Shown here: one piece after another, positions 1 through 8,337 of the stretch
How the letters are laid out: every line of letters begins with the position of its first letter
Numbering within the stretch: the stretch's first letter is position 1
Assembly (NCBI GenBank): GCA_031259845.1
Contig: JAIRKZ010000005.1
Span: forward strand, 1-36,434
Length of the DNA stretch: 36,434 nucleotides
Direction of reading: 5' to 3'
Source: Tannerellaceae bacterium
Lineage (GTDB): Bacteria > Bacteroidota > Bacteroidia > Bacteroidales > Tannerellaceae
Made by a program: the position numbers and the translations under genes
The notes under the pieces: model-generated
The model's input: the letters and a program-made list of their open reading frames with translations, nothing else
What the model was told of the DNA's origin: nothing
Database searches by the model: none

Positions 1-187
1 AAGGATTGGAGATAGCGCTTTTGCCTCTTGCCACAGCCTGGCGTCTGTGAACATTCCCCACAGCGTAACATGGATTGGAGATAGCGCTTTTGCCGGTTGG
101 CACAGCCTGGCGTCTGTGAACATTCCCCACAGCGTAACATGGATTGGACGTGAAGCTTTTTCCTCTTGCAGCAGCCTGGCATCTATT
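1..187 (+). repeat. 69-bp tandem repeats inside the BspA gene
   Basis: The repeat unit is 69 bases, one 23-residue LRR. The copy at 50-118 is almost identical to the preceding partial copy at 1-49 and to most of 119-187. Later repeats in the same gene have drifted much more. This suggests recent duplication or gene conversion within the repeat block. Confidence 0.8.
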
Positions 188-622
188 ACTGTGGAAGCCG
201 GTAATCCAAATTATTCTTCGGATAATGGCGTTTTATTCAATAAAGATAAAACAGTGTTAATGCAATATCCGGCAGGGAAAACAGGAGAGTATACCATTCC
301 GCACAGCGTAAGAAAGATTGAGCATTATGCTTTTGCCGGTTGCCGCAGACTTACGTCCGTAGCCATTCCCCGCAGCGTAACAAGGATTGGAGAGTTTGTT
401 TTTTCCAATTGCCGCAACCTGACGGATGTAACCGTAGAATGGGCAACGCCTCTTCCTGTTCCGCCTTATGTATTCAATAACGTACCGCGCCCGCCCTCCA
501 CCCTGCACGTCCCCCCGGGAACGCAGGCGTTGTACAAAGCCGCCGATGTGTGGAAGCGCTTCGAGATGATACGGACGGCGCAGCTGCCGCCGGCGACACG
601 GCCGGGAGTGTCTAATTATTAG
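2..622 (+). CDS. BspA-family leucine-rich repeat surface protein, C-terminal part
   Basis: The reading frame is open from base 2, so the start lies outside the window. It encodes LRR_5 (Treponema pallidum/BspA-type) repeats of 23 residues with the pattern HSVTWIGDSAFAGWHSLASVNIP. An island of the type VEAGNPNYSSDNGVLFNKDKT follows; it is common in these proteins and separates repeat blocks. The end has the usual Bacteroidetes finish, TPLPVPPYVFNNV, then LHVPPGTQALYKAADVWKRF. Such proteins are exported and act in adhesion or surface binding; that role is family knowledge. No C-terminal Por sorting domain is visible. The last codons, including the TAG stop, lie inside a palindrome. The family call is firm; the ligand is unknown. 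Confidence 0.9.
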   Translation, partial: RIGDSAFASCHSLASVNIPHSVTWIGDSAFAGWHSLASVNIPHSVTWIGREAFSSCSSLASITVEAGNPNYSSDNGVLFNKDKTVLMQYPAGKTGEYTIPHSVRKIEHYAFAGCRRLTSVAIPRSVTRIGEFVFSNCRNLTDVTVEWATPLPVPPYVFNNVPRPPSTLHVPPGTQALYKAADVWKRFEMIRTAQLPPATRPGVSNY

Positions 623-646
623 ACACTACTGTCTAATTATTAGACA
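608..646. other. Two tandem copies of a palindrome at the end of the BspA gene
   Basis: The first copy, GTGTCTAATTATTAGACAC at 608-626, has arms GTGTCTA and TAGACAC around ATTAT. The second, at 630-646, repeats the core TGTCTAATTATTAGACA. The BspA stop codon TAG (620-622) lies in the first copy. No T-run follows either copy, so a classical terminator is not obvious. They could be a duplicated protein-binding site or mRNA-end hairpins, between the BspA gene and the promoter at 673. Confidence 0.6.
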
Positions 647-672
647 CTGCCGGAAGGCGCCTTTCCCTGTAA

Positions 673-702
673 TTGCTTAGATAACAGAAGGATGTATTTT
701 TG
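673..702 (+). promoter_or_regulatory. Bacteroidetes-type promoter of the FtsX permease operon
   Basis: TTG at 673-675 is followed by 19 bases and TATTTTTG at 695-702. This fits the -33/-7 signal of the Bacteroidetes primary sigma factor. It lies 52 bases upstream of the ATG at 755. Confidence 0.6.
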
Positions 703-754
703 GCACGCCGTTTGCTTTACTGTATGAAAAAACATAACATTAAAAGACGAACAT

Positions 755-3082
755 ATGAATAATCTGCTGAATTTTACATCCTTTCTTAATTTCCTGAAGC
801 GGAATAAGGCCTTTACGGCTATCAATGTGTTCGGGCTGTCGGTATCGCTGATGTTCGTTATCCTCATCCTGGTGTATGTAAGCCAGGGACTGTCTACCGA
901 CCGTTTCCAGCAGCATGCCGACCGGGTATATGTGATTGGCCACGGCGAGGGGATGGGCTTTGCCTGGCGCATAGGGCAGCGCGTGGCCGAAAAATACCCT
1001 GAGATAGAAAAGATGTGCCCCCTGGCTTTCTTCGCGGGAAGGGGCGTCTTTTTGGGCGATAAGAAGTATAAGGCGGATATAGCGATGGTGGATACTACCT
1101 TTTTCAGCATGTTTACCTTCCCCCTGGCTGAGGGAGACCCTTCTACGGCGCTGGCCACGCGGGAGTATGCGGTGATTTCCGAAACGTTCGCCCGGAAGGC
1201 CTTTGCCGGCAGCAACGCGATGGGGCAGTTCATCCGCGTAAACGATTCGGTGAATGTGATGGTGAACGGGATTATGAAAGACGTCAAAAACTCCACGATT
1301 CCCTACGCCGACGTCCTTCTGAATATAAACAACGTACGCTTCTTTAACGGAAGCCTCGATGCGGAAGGCGGGAACAACGCCGGCGATGCGCATGTGTTCT
1401 TCCAGACGGTTCCGGGGAGCGATATACAGGCCCGGACGGAAGAGATGGCCGCATACCTGAAAGAGATATTCTGGATATACGAACGGGGCCTGTGGCAGAA
1501 GGTGACGTTTACGCCGCTGAGGGATATTTATTTCTCCAAAATCCAGACGCATACGTTGCAGCAGGGAGACTGGACGTTCGTTCTCGTCTTTATGTTTACC
1601 GGCATCCTGATACAGCTGTTTGCCGTTATCAATTATATCAACCTTACGGTGGCGCAGACCGGCCTGCGGGCCAGGGAGATGGCTACGCGGAGGCTGCTGG
1701 GGTCGTCTCGCGGGGAATTGTTCGCCCGCCTGATGCTGGAGTCTGTGGCGCTTTGCTCCGTTTCGTTCCTGATTGGTTTGCTGCTGGCGTTTGCCGCCCT
1801 GCCGTTTGCCAACGAACTGCTCCAAACGGAGATAGACCTGGAGGGCTTCTTTACCCCGGGCCATACGGCGCTGGTGGCGGGGATGGTTTTGGCGGTGGGC
1901 GTTATATCGGGCTTGCTTCCGGCCATCGTCATTTCAAGCGCCAAGCCGATAGACATCGTAAGGGGCGGCTTCCGGACGAAGACGAAGATGGTGTTCAGCA
2001 AAGTGTTTATCACCTTCCAGAATGTGATTACCATCATGCTGCTGGCGGCCTCCATCACCATGATACTGCAAATAAACCACCTCGTAAAAGCCCCGCTCGG
2101 CTATAATACCGCCCATATGCTGTACGTGCCGACCTACCAGTTCGAAAGCCGCGAGAAGGTCAATACCTTCGTAAACGAAGCGCGCCAGCTGGCCTCCGTC
2201 AGGCAGATAGGCCTTTCGCAGGGCGTGCCTTTCACCCGGGGGAACAACCACACCGTGGTATACGAAGGGAAGAATATATCTTTCCAGATATTAACGGGCG
2301 ACAGTACGTTTTTCAATATGCTGGGATTAGAAGTGACCCACCGCAACGGCTCGCCGGAGGGGAGACATTCTTACCTGAACGAGCAGGCCCTGAAAGAAAC
2401 CGGCCTGCCGCCGGACGTTACCGAGGCCTACCTGTGGGGCAGCGAAAACCCGGAACGCATCGCAGGCGTGGTGCGAGACTTCCAGCTGAACAACATCACA
2501 TACGAAAAACGTCCGGTTGTAGTAAGGGTGGAGAAAGAAGCCGACTTTTACCCCTGGAACGTGCTGATAGAAACCCAGGGCAATCCCTTCACGGCCCGCG
2601 ACCAGGTGAAGGAGGTGTTCGAGCGCGTTTCGCAGCTTGAATTTTCCGGCCAGTATACCGAACAGCAGATAGAAGAATCGTATGCCAGCCAGCAACGCAT
2701 GGCCCGCCTGGTGGTAATCTTTGCCGTTATAGCGATTGTCATCTCGTTTCTGGGGCTACTGGCGATGTCTACCTACTTTATCCGGCAGCGTGCGCGCGAA
2801 GTGGCCGTGCGCAAGGTGTTCGGTTCGTCCGTGGCGGAGGCGCTCGTAAAGCTTATCGCTACGTTTATGACGTATGTGGGCATTGCCTTCGTTATCGCCA
2901 CGCCGGTAATATGGTATATCATGAACCGGTGGATAACCTTCTACAGCTACCGCATCCCGCTATATCCCTGGATATTCATAGCCGCCGGCCTGTTCTGCTT
3001 CTTCGTAGCCCTGGTAACGGTATTTTTCCAGAGCTACCATGCCGCAGGCGAGAACCCGGTGAAGAACCTGAAAGTGGAATAA
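755..3082 (+). CDS. FtsX/MacB-type ABC transporter permease (first copy)
   Basis: This is a 775-residue permease. A first membrane helix lies at about residues 21-43. A large periplasmic MacB-like core domain follows to about 265. Three helices of an FtsX domain lie at about 275-390, a further helix at about 415-437, then a second periplasmic part and a C-terminal FtsX domain with three helices (about 650-765). The motif EVAVRKVFGSS before the last FtsX block is typical of Bacteroides permeases of this kind. The protein works with the ATPase at 3134 and the second permease at 3818. Such systems move lipoproteins, peptides or antimicrobials, or use periplasmic conformational change; the substrate cannot be read here. 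No membrane-fusion protein or TolC-like gene is in the operon part seen. The ATG at 755 is the first start after the promoter. Confidence 0.9.
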   Translation: MNNLLNFTSFLNFLKRNKAFTAINVFGLSVSLMFVILILVYVSQGLSTDRFQQHADRVYVIGHGEGMGFAWRIGQRVAEKYPEIEKMCPLAFFAGRGVFLGDKKYKADIAMVDTTFFSMFTFPLAEGDPSTALATREYAVISETFARKAFAGSNAMGQFIRVNDSVNVMVNGIMKDVKNSTIPYADVLLNINNVRFFNGSLDAEGGNNAGDAHVFFQTVPGSDIQARTEEMAAYLKEIFWIYERGLWQKVTFTPLRDIYFSKIQTHTLQQGDWTFVLVFMFTGILIQLFAVINYINLTVAQTGLRAREMATRRLLGSSRGELFARLMLESVALCSVSFLIGLLLAFAALPFANELLQTEIDLEGFFTPGHTALVAGMVLAVGVISGLLPAIVISSAKPIDIVRGGFRTKTKMVFSKVFITFQNVITIMLLAASITMILQINHLVKAPLGYNTAHMLYVPTYQFESREKVNTFVNEARQLASVRQIGLSQGVPFTRGNNHTVVYEGKNISFQILTGDSTFFNMLGLEVTHRNGSPEGRHSYLNEQALKETGLPPDVTEAYLWGSENPERIAGVVRDFQLNNITYEKRPVVVRVEKEADFYPWNVLIETQGNPFTARDQVKEVFERVSQLEFSGQYTEQQIEESYASQQRMARLVVIFAVIAIVISFLGLLAMSTYFIRQRAREVAVRKVFGSSVAEALVKLIATFMTYVGIAFVIATPVIWYIMNRWITFYSYRIPLYPWIFIAAGLFCFFVALVTVFFQSYHAAGENPVKNLKVE

Positions 3083-3133
3083 TATAAAAACAACCTGAAC
3101 ATATCAATTAATTAATTTAAAAAATAGAAAGTC

Positions 3134-3814
3134 ATGATTAAGATTGAAAATTTAAGCAAGTCGTTCCGCACGGAAGAAGTAGAAACCATCGCCCTCGATA
3201 AAGTGTCGCTCGAAGTAAAAGACGGCGAGTTTGCCGCCATCATGGGCCCCTCCGGCTGCGGCAAATCCACCCTGCTGAACATCCTCGGCCTCTTAGACAA
3301 TCCTACCGAAGGAGATTATTTTCTGGAAGGAAAGGAAGTAGGACACCTGAAGGAAAAAGAACGCACCCAGGTGCGCAAGGGGAATATCGGTTTCGTGTTC
3401 CAGAGCTTTAACCTGATAGACGAGTTGAATGTGTTCGAGAACGTGGAACTGCCGCTGACGTACCTGAAAATCAAGTCGTCGGACCGCAAACAGATGGTGA
3501 CGGCTATACTGAAGCGGATGAACATCAGCCACCGCGCCGGGCACTTCCCGCAGCAACTCTCCGGCGGGCAGCAGCAGCGCGTAGCCATCGCCCGCGCCGT
3601 GGTGTCTAACCCCAAACTAATCCTTGCCGACGAACCTACCGGTAACCTCGACAGTAAAAACGGCCTCGAAGTAATGGAACTCCTTACCGAACTCAACAAA
3701 GAGGGAACCACCATCATCATGGTGACGCACTCCAGGCACGACGCCTCCTTTGCCCACCGGGTAATCAACCTCTTCGACGGTATCATCGTATCCTCCGTAA
3801 GCGAATTTATCTAA
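3134..3814 (+). CDS. ABC transporter ATP-binding protein, LolD/MacB type
   Basis: This 226-residue ATPase has Walker A GPSGCGKST (about residues 38-46), the signature LSGGQQQRVAIARA, Walker B LILADEPTGNLDS and an H-loop in MVTHS. The insertion after Walker A, with NIGFVFQSFNLI, is typical of the LolD/MacB/FtsE-like group that drives FtsX-fold permeases. It sits between two such permeases, 51 bases after the first and 3 bases before the second, so the three genes form one operon. It lies in the cytoplasm on the permease pair and powers their conformational cycle. The substrate is unknown. Confidence 0.93.
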   Translation: MIKIENLSKSFRTEEVETIALDKVSLEVKDGEFAAIMGPSGCGKSTLLNILGLLDNPTEGDYFLEGKEVGHLKEKERTQVRKGNIGFVFQSFNLIDELNVFENVELPLTYLKIKSSDRKQMVTAILKRMNISHRAGHFPQQLSGGQQQRVAIARAVVSNPKLILADEPTGNLDSKNGLEVMELLTELNKEGTTIIMVTHSRHDASFAHRVINLFDGIIVSSVSEFI

Positions 3815-3817
3815 CGT

Positions 3818-6172
3818 ATGAAAACGATCCTGCGCAACTTCTTCAGCATAGTCCGGCGTTTCAAGATGGCATCGCTTCTCAATATCATGGGGCTGGCTGT
3901 AGCCTTCACCACTTTCATTGTGATCATGATGCAGGTGACGTACGACCTGGGCTTCAATAAATCGATTAAAGACGCTGACCGTATCTTCCGCATCGAGACG
4001 TTTTACAACGGCCACCGGTATGCCATCAATTCCCGTTTTATGCCGGAAGACCTGGCGCGCAGATCTCCGTCCGTGGTGGAAAGCGCCATTATAGACCCCT
4101 ACTTTGCCGACGTCCGTCTGGGGAGCGCCTTTTTCTCCGTGGAAAGAGAGGGCGAAGAAGCCTGGTTTATGGAAGACGCCCTGAATATAACGCCCGGCTT
4201 TGTGCGCATCTTCTCCTTTGACATGGCGGAAGGGGCGGCGGAGGCCGTGGAAGCGCCCAACACGGTACTGATCCCCCTGTCAATGGCCCGTAAACTGTTC
4301 GGCGACGAGCCGGCCCTGCAAAAGCAGCTTACCGGAGACGGGTTTGCCTGGACGGTAGGAGGCGTATACAGGGATTTCCCCCGGAATACGTCTGTTCACA
4401 ATGTGATCTACAAGGAGATCGCCCCGGAGAAAGACAAGGGGGTAACATACAACAGCCTGAACTTCGTGGCCTACGTCAAACTGGATACGCCGGCGGCGGC
4501 AGAGGGTTTGATAGACACCTACCTCGACCTTGTAAGGAAGGAAGGGATCATAGAGGAGGAGATCCCCGGCTTTGCCCTGACGCCGGTCAGCCGGCTCCAT
4601 TATGATATGAGCAGCGAGTACGATACGGTACCCAAGGCCAGCCGGAGCACCCTCTGGGTATTGATCGGCATAGCGGCGGTGATCCTGCTGATCGCTACGA
4701 TCAATTTCACCAATTACAGCATCGCCCTTACGCCCCTCCGTATCAAAAGCATCAATACGCAAAAGGTATTGGGGGCGACAGACCGGAAGCTGAAGGGGGC
4801 CTTGGTGACGGAAGCGGTTCTTATCTGCTTAATGGCCTGGCTCCTGGCGCTGGGGTTGACGCATCTGCTTACGCTCACGTCCCTGCCTTCCCTGCTGGAT
4901 GTGGATATACATGTGTCGGATCACCTGCCCCTGGCGCTGGGCATAGGCGGCATGGCGCTGCTGGTGGGATTGTTTGCCGGTATTTATCCCGCCTGGTATA
5001 TCACCTCGTTTGCCCCGGCGCTGGCGCTCAAAGGCAGCTTCGGACTGTCGCCCAAAGGGAGGCAATTGCGCAATTCGCTTACAGGCATACAGTTCGTAAC
5101 GTCTTTTATCCTCATTATAACGGCCGTCTTTATGTATTTACAGATCCGGCATATGCAAAACGCTTCCCTGGGATATGATAAAGACCTGTTAGTGATTGCA
5201 GATATCAACAGCGATATCCTCAGGAATGAAGACGCTTTCAGGAACGAGCTGCTCCGTTCGTCAGCCATAGAGCAGGTGGCGCTGGCCAGTGACTTATTAT
5301 CCGGAACCGACGTGTTCAGCAAGTGGGGACGGGAATGGAAAGGGGAAGATATCTTCTTCCAGGTGGCCGGCGCAGATGCGGGTTTCCTGGAAACGATAGG
5401 GATCCGTCCGACGGAAGGACGCGATTTCCTCCCAACGGACAGGGCGGGTAAAGAGGCGCCGCTCTTATACATTTTTAATGAAAAGGCGCGCAAAGAGTTC
5501 GGCTTTTCGGTAGGCGACAAGATAGGAAACGGGCAGGTGATCGGATTTGTGCCCGATATCAATGTTACGTCTTTGCGGATGGGGATCGAGCCGATGGCCT
5601 TTGTGCTATACGATAGCTATTATTTCAGCAAACCGACGTTCGCCTACATACGCGTCAAGCCCGGGACGGACAAATACGAGGCGATGGCGTTCATCAAGGC
5701 TGCGTTCCGGGAATTTTCCCCACACTATACCTGCAACGTACGCCTGTATGATACGGTCTTGCAGGCAGCGTATGATAAGGAGAACAATATGACGTCGCTG
5801 ATCACCTGGTTCAGCCTGATCGCCGTATTGATATCGATCGTGGGCGTGTTCGGGCTGGTGGTATTCGAGAGCGAATACAAGCGCAAGGAAATCGGCGTGC
5901 GCAAGGTGCTGGGGTCTACCACGGCGGAAATACTGGCCATGTTCAACAGGCGCTACATCCGGATACTGGCGATCTGTTTCGCCGTAGCCGCCCCGGTGGC
6001 CTGGTACATCATAGACGGCTGGCTGCAAAGCTTCGCCTACAAAACGCCGGTGTATTGGTGGGTATTCCTCCTCTCGTTCCTGGCGGTGAGTATGATAACT
6101 ACCGCCACCGTCACCTTCCAGAGCTGGCAGGTGGCCAACGCCAACCCGGTAGACAGTATAAAGACGGAATAA
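3818..6172 (+). CDS. FtsX/MacB-type ABC transporter permease (second copy)
   Basis: This 784-residue permease has the same architecture as the product of 755-3082: an N-terminal helix (about residues 18-35), a periplasmic MacB-like core, FtsX helices at about 285-395, a helix near 425-445, a second periplasmic part and a C-terminal FtsX domain with the motif EIGVRKVLGSTTAEIL. The two permeases are clearly paralogous but divergent, which fits a heterodimer around the ATPase at 3134. The gene starts 3 bases after the ATPase stop, so translation is probably coupled. A hairpin directly follows its stop. Confidence 0.9.
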   Translation: MKTILRNFFSIVRRFKMASLLNIMGLAVAFTTFIVIMMQVTYDLGFNKSIKDADRIFRIETFYNGHRYAINSRFMPEDLARRSPSVVESAIIDPYFADVRLGSAFFSVEREGEEAWFMEDALNITPGFVRIFSFDMAEGAAEAVEAPNTVLIPLSMARKLFGDEPALQKQLTGDGFAWTVGGVYRDFPRNTSVHNVIYKEIAPEKDKGVTYNSLNFVAYVKLDTPAAAEGLIDTYLDLVRKEGIIEEEIPGFALTPVSRLHYDMSSEYDTVPKASRSTLWVLIGIAAVILLIATINFTNYSIALTPLRIKSINTQKVLGATDRKLKGALVTEAVLICLMAWLLALGLTHLLTLTSLPSLLDVDIHVSDHLPLALGIGGMALLVGLFAGIYPAWYITSFAPALALKGSFGLSPKGRQLRNSLTGIQFVTSFILIITAVFMYLQIRHMQNASLGYDKDLLVIADINSDILRNEDAFRNELLRSSAIEQVALASDLLSGTDVFSKWGREWKGEDIFFQVAGADAGFLETIGIRPTEGRDFLPTDRAGKEAPLLYIFNEKARKEFGFSVGDKIGNGQVIGFVPDINVTSLRMGIEPMAFVLYDSYYFSKPTFAYIRVKPGTDKYEAMAFIKAAFREFSPHYTCNVRLYDTVLQAAYDKENNMTSLITWFSLIAVLISIVGVFGLVVFESEYKRKEIGVRKVLGSTTAEILAMFNRRYIRILAICFAVAAPVAWYIIDGWLQSFAYKTPVYWWVFLLSFLAVSMITTATVTFQSWQVANANPVDSIKTE

Positions 6173-6191
6173 CCGGGTATGTACTACCCGG
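6173..6191 (+). terminator. Hairpin after the permease operon
   Basis: CCGGGTA, a five-base loop and TACCCGG form a 7-bp stem that starts directly after the stop codon at 6172. No strong T-run follows on the plus strand, so it may be a weak terminator or an mRNA-stabilising hairpin. It lies between convergent transcription units. Confidence 0.45.
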
Positions 6192-6248
6192 CTATATAAA
6201 ATACCCCCAGTATAACAAAAGGTAAAACAAAGAGGGTAACGAGCAGCG

Positions 6249-6650
6249 CTATAAACAGTATGTTACTTCGTTTCGTCGTTCTGATTTATTAGCGGATAAA
6301 TAATGCTTGTATGCTTCAGACAGTTCATCCATGCCGATATCGAGCAGGGTCATCTCTTTAAATAGCGAAGGGAGAACCTCGCCGATAAAGGCCTGGTGGC
6401 GCATTTCCCTTACTTTCTCTCTTGCCCCGGCAGCGATAAAGTAGCCGATACCCCGCTTGTTGTAGATAATCCCATGGCTTTGCAGCCAGTCAAATGAACG
6501 CATAACGGTGTTGGGGTTTACTTCCATTTCTACGCCCAGCTCCCTGACGGAAGGGATACGCGCATCGGGAAGGTATTCGTTGCTTAAAACACGGTCGGCT
6601 ATCCGGTCGGCTATCTGTATAAAGATAGGCAGGTTTGCGTTGTAGTTCAT
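6249..6650 (-). CDS. GntR-family transcriptional regulator, YtrA subfamily
   Basis: This 133-residue protein has the N-terminal winged helix of GntR regulators: PIFIQIADRIADRVLSNEYLP, then IPSVRELGVEMEVNPNTVMRSFDWLQSHGII and the wing KRGIGYFI. It lacks the large ligand-binding domain of FadR or HutC types. The short helical tail is that of the YtrA subfamily, which commonly regulates linked ABC transporters. It overlaps the upstream membrane-protein gene by 4 bases, so it is the last gene of the exporter operon and probably represses it. A possible operator lies at 8210-8231. Confidence 0.9.
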   Translation of the reverse strand: MNYNANLPIFIQIADRIADRVLSNEYLPDARIPSVRELGVEMEVNPNTVMRSFDWLQSHGIIYNKRGIGYFIAAGAREKVREMRHQAFIGEVLPSLFKEMTLLDIGMDELSEAYKHYLSANKSERRNEVTYCL

Positions 6651-7354
6651 CGCAGTTCTTTTTCTTTAAGTTTGAGGTATCCTATATACAATACAACGAT
6701 GGAGGTCGCCAGCATGACCGGTGTAAATAACTGCATCATAAATTTAAACGCCTTTCTGAGGTATGCGGCGTCTGCTACCGACCCATCAATAACCGCAGGT
6801 ACAATCTTCAGCGCTACGCCGGCAAACAACAGTACATAGAGCGCCATCCCCGTAAAGCCGATTAAAGTGGCATGCTTGCGGAAGGTGATATGAGACAGCA
6901 ATATCACAGACGAAATAAAGACCAACAGGACAGTAGGGGTAACTCCATCGTATAAACCGGACGGGGTAATCACACTGAAAGCAGGCGCCAGGAGCTTAAA
7001 CAGGAATAACCAAACCCAGAAAACCACGGTAAACGCCAGGAAGAACAACACGCCTTCAAGCAACAGCGTGAAATACTTTTCCTGGTTGCTGGCCGGAAGC
7101 GTATAATATAAACCTTTCGGCTGGTGGATTTTTTTGCCGGCAAAGCGGCAATAATAAATGAAAGTAACCAGTCCGCCTACATAGAAAAAGTTCCTCTGGT
7201 GGTTTGTTGCCAAATCGCCGGGGCCGGCGAAGTACAGGATAGCGATCCACACGAGCGAAACCCCGCCCAGGCAAAGCAGCAGGCTTTTCCTGTGTTCAAT
7301 CCAGTCGGCCTGCAAAAGATAGCCGATTCGCTTCAAATTAAAATAAGTATCCAT
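6647..7354 (-). CDS. ABC-2-like membrane protein of the GntR-linked exporter
   Basis: This 235-residue protein has about six membrane helices (near residues 27-45, 57-70, 97-123, 138-157, 163-187 and 206-226). No catalytic motif is seen. Its place between an ABC ATPase gene and a YtrA-type regulator identifies it as the membrane subunit of an ABC-2-type transporter. It overlaps the regulator by 4 bases, and the ATPase gene ends 11 bases before its start. The substrate is unknown; related systems are linked to envelope stress or bacteriocin tolerance, which is family knowledge only. Confidence 0.8.
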   Translation of the reverse strand: MDTYFNLKRIGYLLQADWIEHRKSLLLCLGGVSLVWIAILYFAGPGDLATNHQRNFFYVGGLVTFIYYCRFAGKKIHQPKGLYYTLPASNQEKYFTLLLEGVLFFLAFTVVFWVWLFLFKLLAPAFSVITPSGLYDGVTPTVLLVFISSVILLSHITFRKHATLIGFTGMALYVLLFAGVALKIVPAVIDGSVADAAYLRKAFKFMMQLFTPVMLATSIVVLYIGYLKLKEKELR

Positions 7355-7365
7355 TGTAATAAAGA

Positions 7366-8193
7366 TTATGCGTTAAAAATTTGTTTGATTGTATCCTTGG
7401 AAGAAATCGTGGCATTGAACAGCAATTCCAGCGAAACATGGCTCTTTTCGCCCGATTCGTTGCGCGTCACGCCCATTTTCCCTACAGGCGACAATTCGGA
7501 ATAGAGCGCCTCTTCGCCTGCTTCGATTGTGCGGAAATTCAATTTGCCGCTTATTTCGTCGAGCGATTTGTTGAACACGATTTCTTTGTTGTCGAGTATC
7601 ACCACCGAGTCTATCAGGCTTTCCAGGTCGCGCACCTGGTGGGTAGAGATAATGATAGACTGGTCTTCGCGGACAAATGAACCAAGCAGTTTGCGGAAAA
7701 TACTTTTCGACGGGATATCCAGTCCGTTTGTAGGCTCGTCCATAAAGAGAAGCGGCGTATTGGCAGCCAAAGCCAGCGTGATGGCAACTTTCTTTTTCTG
7801 CCCTAACGACAGCCGCGAGATAGCGTCGCCCATATCCAGCCCGAACAAGTCGATACACGTCCGCAACCTTTCATCACTGAAAGAAGGATAAAAGGGAGCA
7901 TACATCTTAATATAATCCGAAACCGTTACATCGGGCAGGTTGATCTCTTCGGGTAAAATGAAAATCTTCCGCAGAAATACAACGTTCCGCTTTCCCGGCT
8001 CTTCGCCAAAGACACGGCAAGCGCCGCTATCCGGGAACAAAAGCCCGCACATAATATTAAGGAGCGTTGTTTTCCCCTCCCCATTCTTCCCAAGCAAACC
8101 GTAAATAACACCCGGCTTGATATCTAAGCTAATGCTGTGAAGCACTTGCTTTTGCTTACGGTATCCAAAACTTACATCTGTTAACTGAATCAT
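7366..8193 (-). CDS. ABC transporter ATP-binding protein of the GntR-linked exporter
   Basis: This 275-residue ATPase has Walker A GLLGKNGEGKTTLLNI (near residue 35), the signature LSLGQKKKVAITLALA, Walker B LLFMDEPTNGLDI and the H-loop STHQVRDLE. The layout matches CcmA/YtrB-type ATPases of exporter operons under YtrA regulators. The final 60 residues lie beyond the core fold and may contact the membrane subunit or dimerise. It is the first gene of the three-gene minus-strand operon, 41 bases from the promoter -7 box. Confidence 0.92.
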   Translation of the reverse strand: MIQLTDVSFGYRKQKQVLHSISLDIKPGVIYGLLGKNGEGKTTLLNIMCGLLFPDSGACRVFGEEPGKRNVVFLRKIFILPEEINLPDVTVSDYIKMYAPFYPSFSDERLRTCIDLFGLDMGDAISRLSLGQKKKVAITLALAANTPLLFMDEPTNGLDIPSKSIFRKLLGSFVREDQSIIISTHQVRDLESLIDSVVILDNKEIVFNKSLDEISGKLNFRTIEAGEEALYSELSPVGKMGVTRNESGEKSHVSLELLFNATISSKDTIKQIFNA

Positions 8194-8209
8194 ATTGTAT
8201 AATTTATTG

Positions 8210-8231
8210 GTGTATTGGTCCAGTAGGACAC
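8210..8231. promoter_or_regulatory. Possible operator of the YtrA-type regulator
   Basis: The site begins GTGTATTGG and ends AGGACAC. It is an imperfect dyad with outer arms GTGT and ACAC and matching inner T/A positions, similar in outline to known YtrA-type boxes (GTGTA to TACAC). It covers the expected transcription start just downstream of the -7 box at 8234-8241, a fitting place for a repressor. Function is inferred. Confidence 0.35.
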
Positions 8232-8233
8232 CG

Positions 8234-8264
8234 CAAATGTAAGTAATCTTTAGTATAAACCAAA
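8234..8264 (-). promoter_or_regulatory. Bacteroidetes-type promoter of the exporter operon
   Basis: On the minus strand TTTG (8264-8261) is followed by 19 bases and TACATTTG (8241-8234), a full match to the Bacteroidetes -33/-7 pattern. The ATG is 41 bases further on. Confidence 0.7.
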
Positions 8265-8337
8265 TGCTTTAACATTTTTTAAAAAGTAAATATGTAACTT
8301 TACGACTCAAATACGATTATATCATATAATTATATAG

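Noticed and set aside
740-1864. Long open frame of 374 codons on the minus strand opposite the first permease gene
   Set aside because: It is a shadow of the GC-rich permease gene. Its product has no recognisable domain and is full of Arg, His and Gln, while the plus strand encodes a clear permease.
6170-6290. A small hydrophobic peptide (ILFIALLVTLFVLPFVILGV and on) on the minus strand after the GntR gene
   Set aside because: The frame is open and looks like a membrane helix, but it has no ATG, GTG or TTG start and overlaps the end of the GntR gene and the operon hairpin, so I do not call it a gene.
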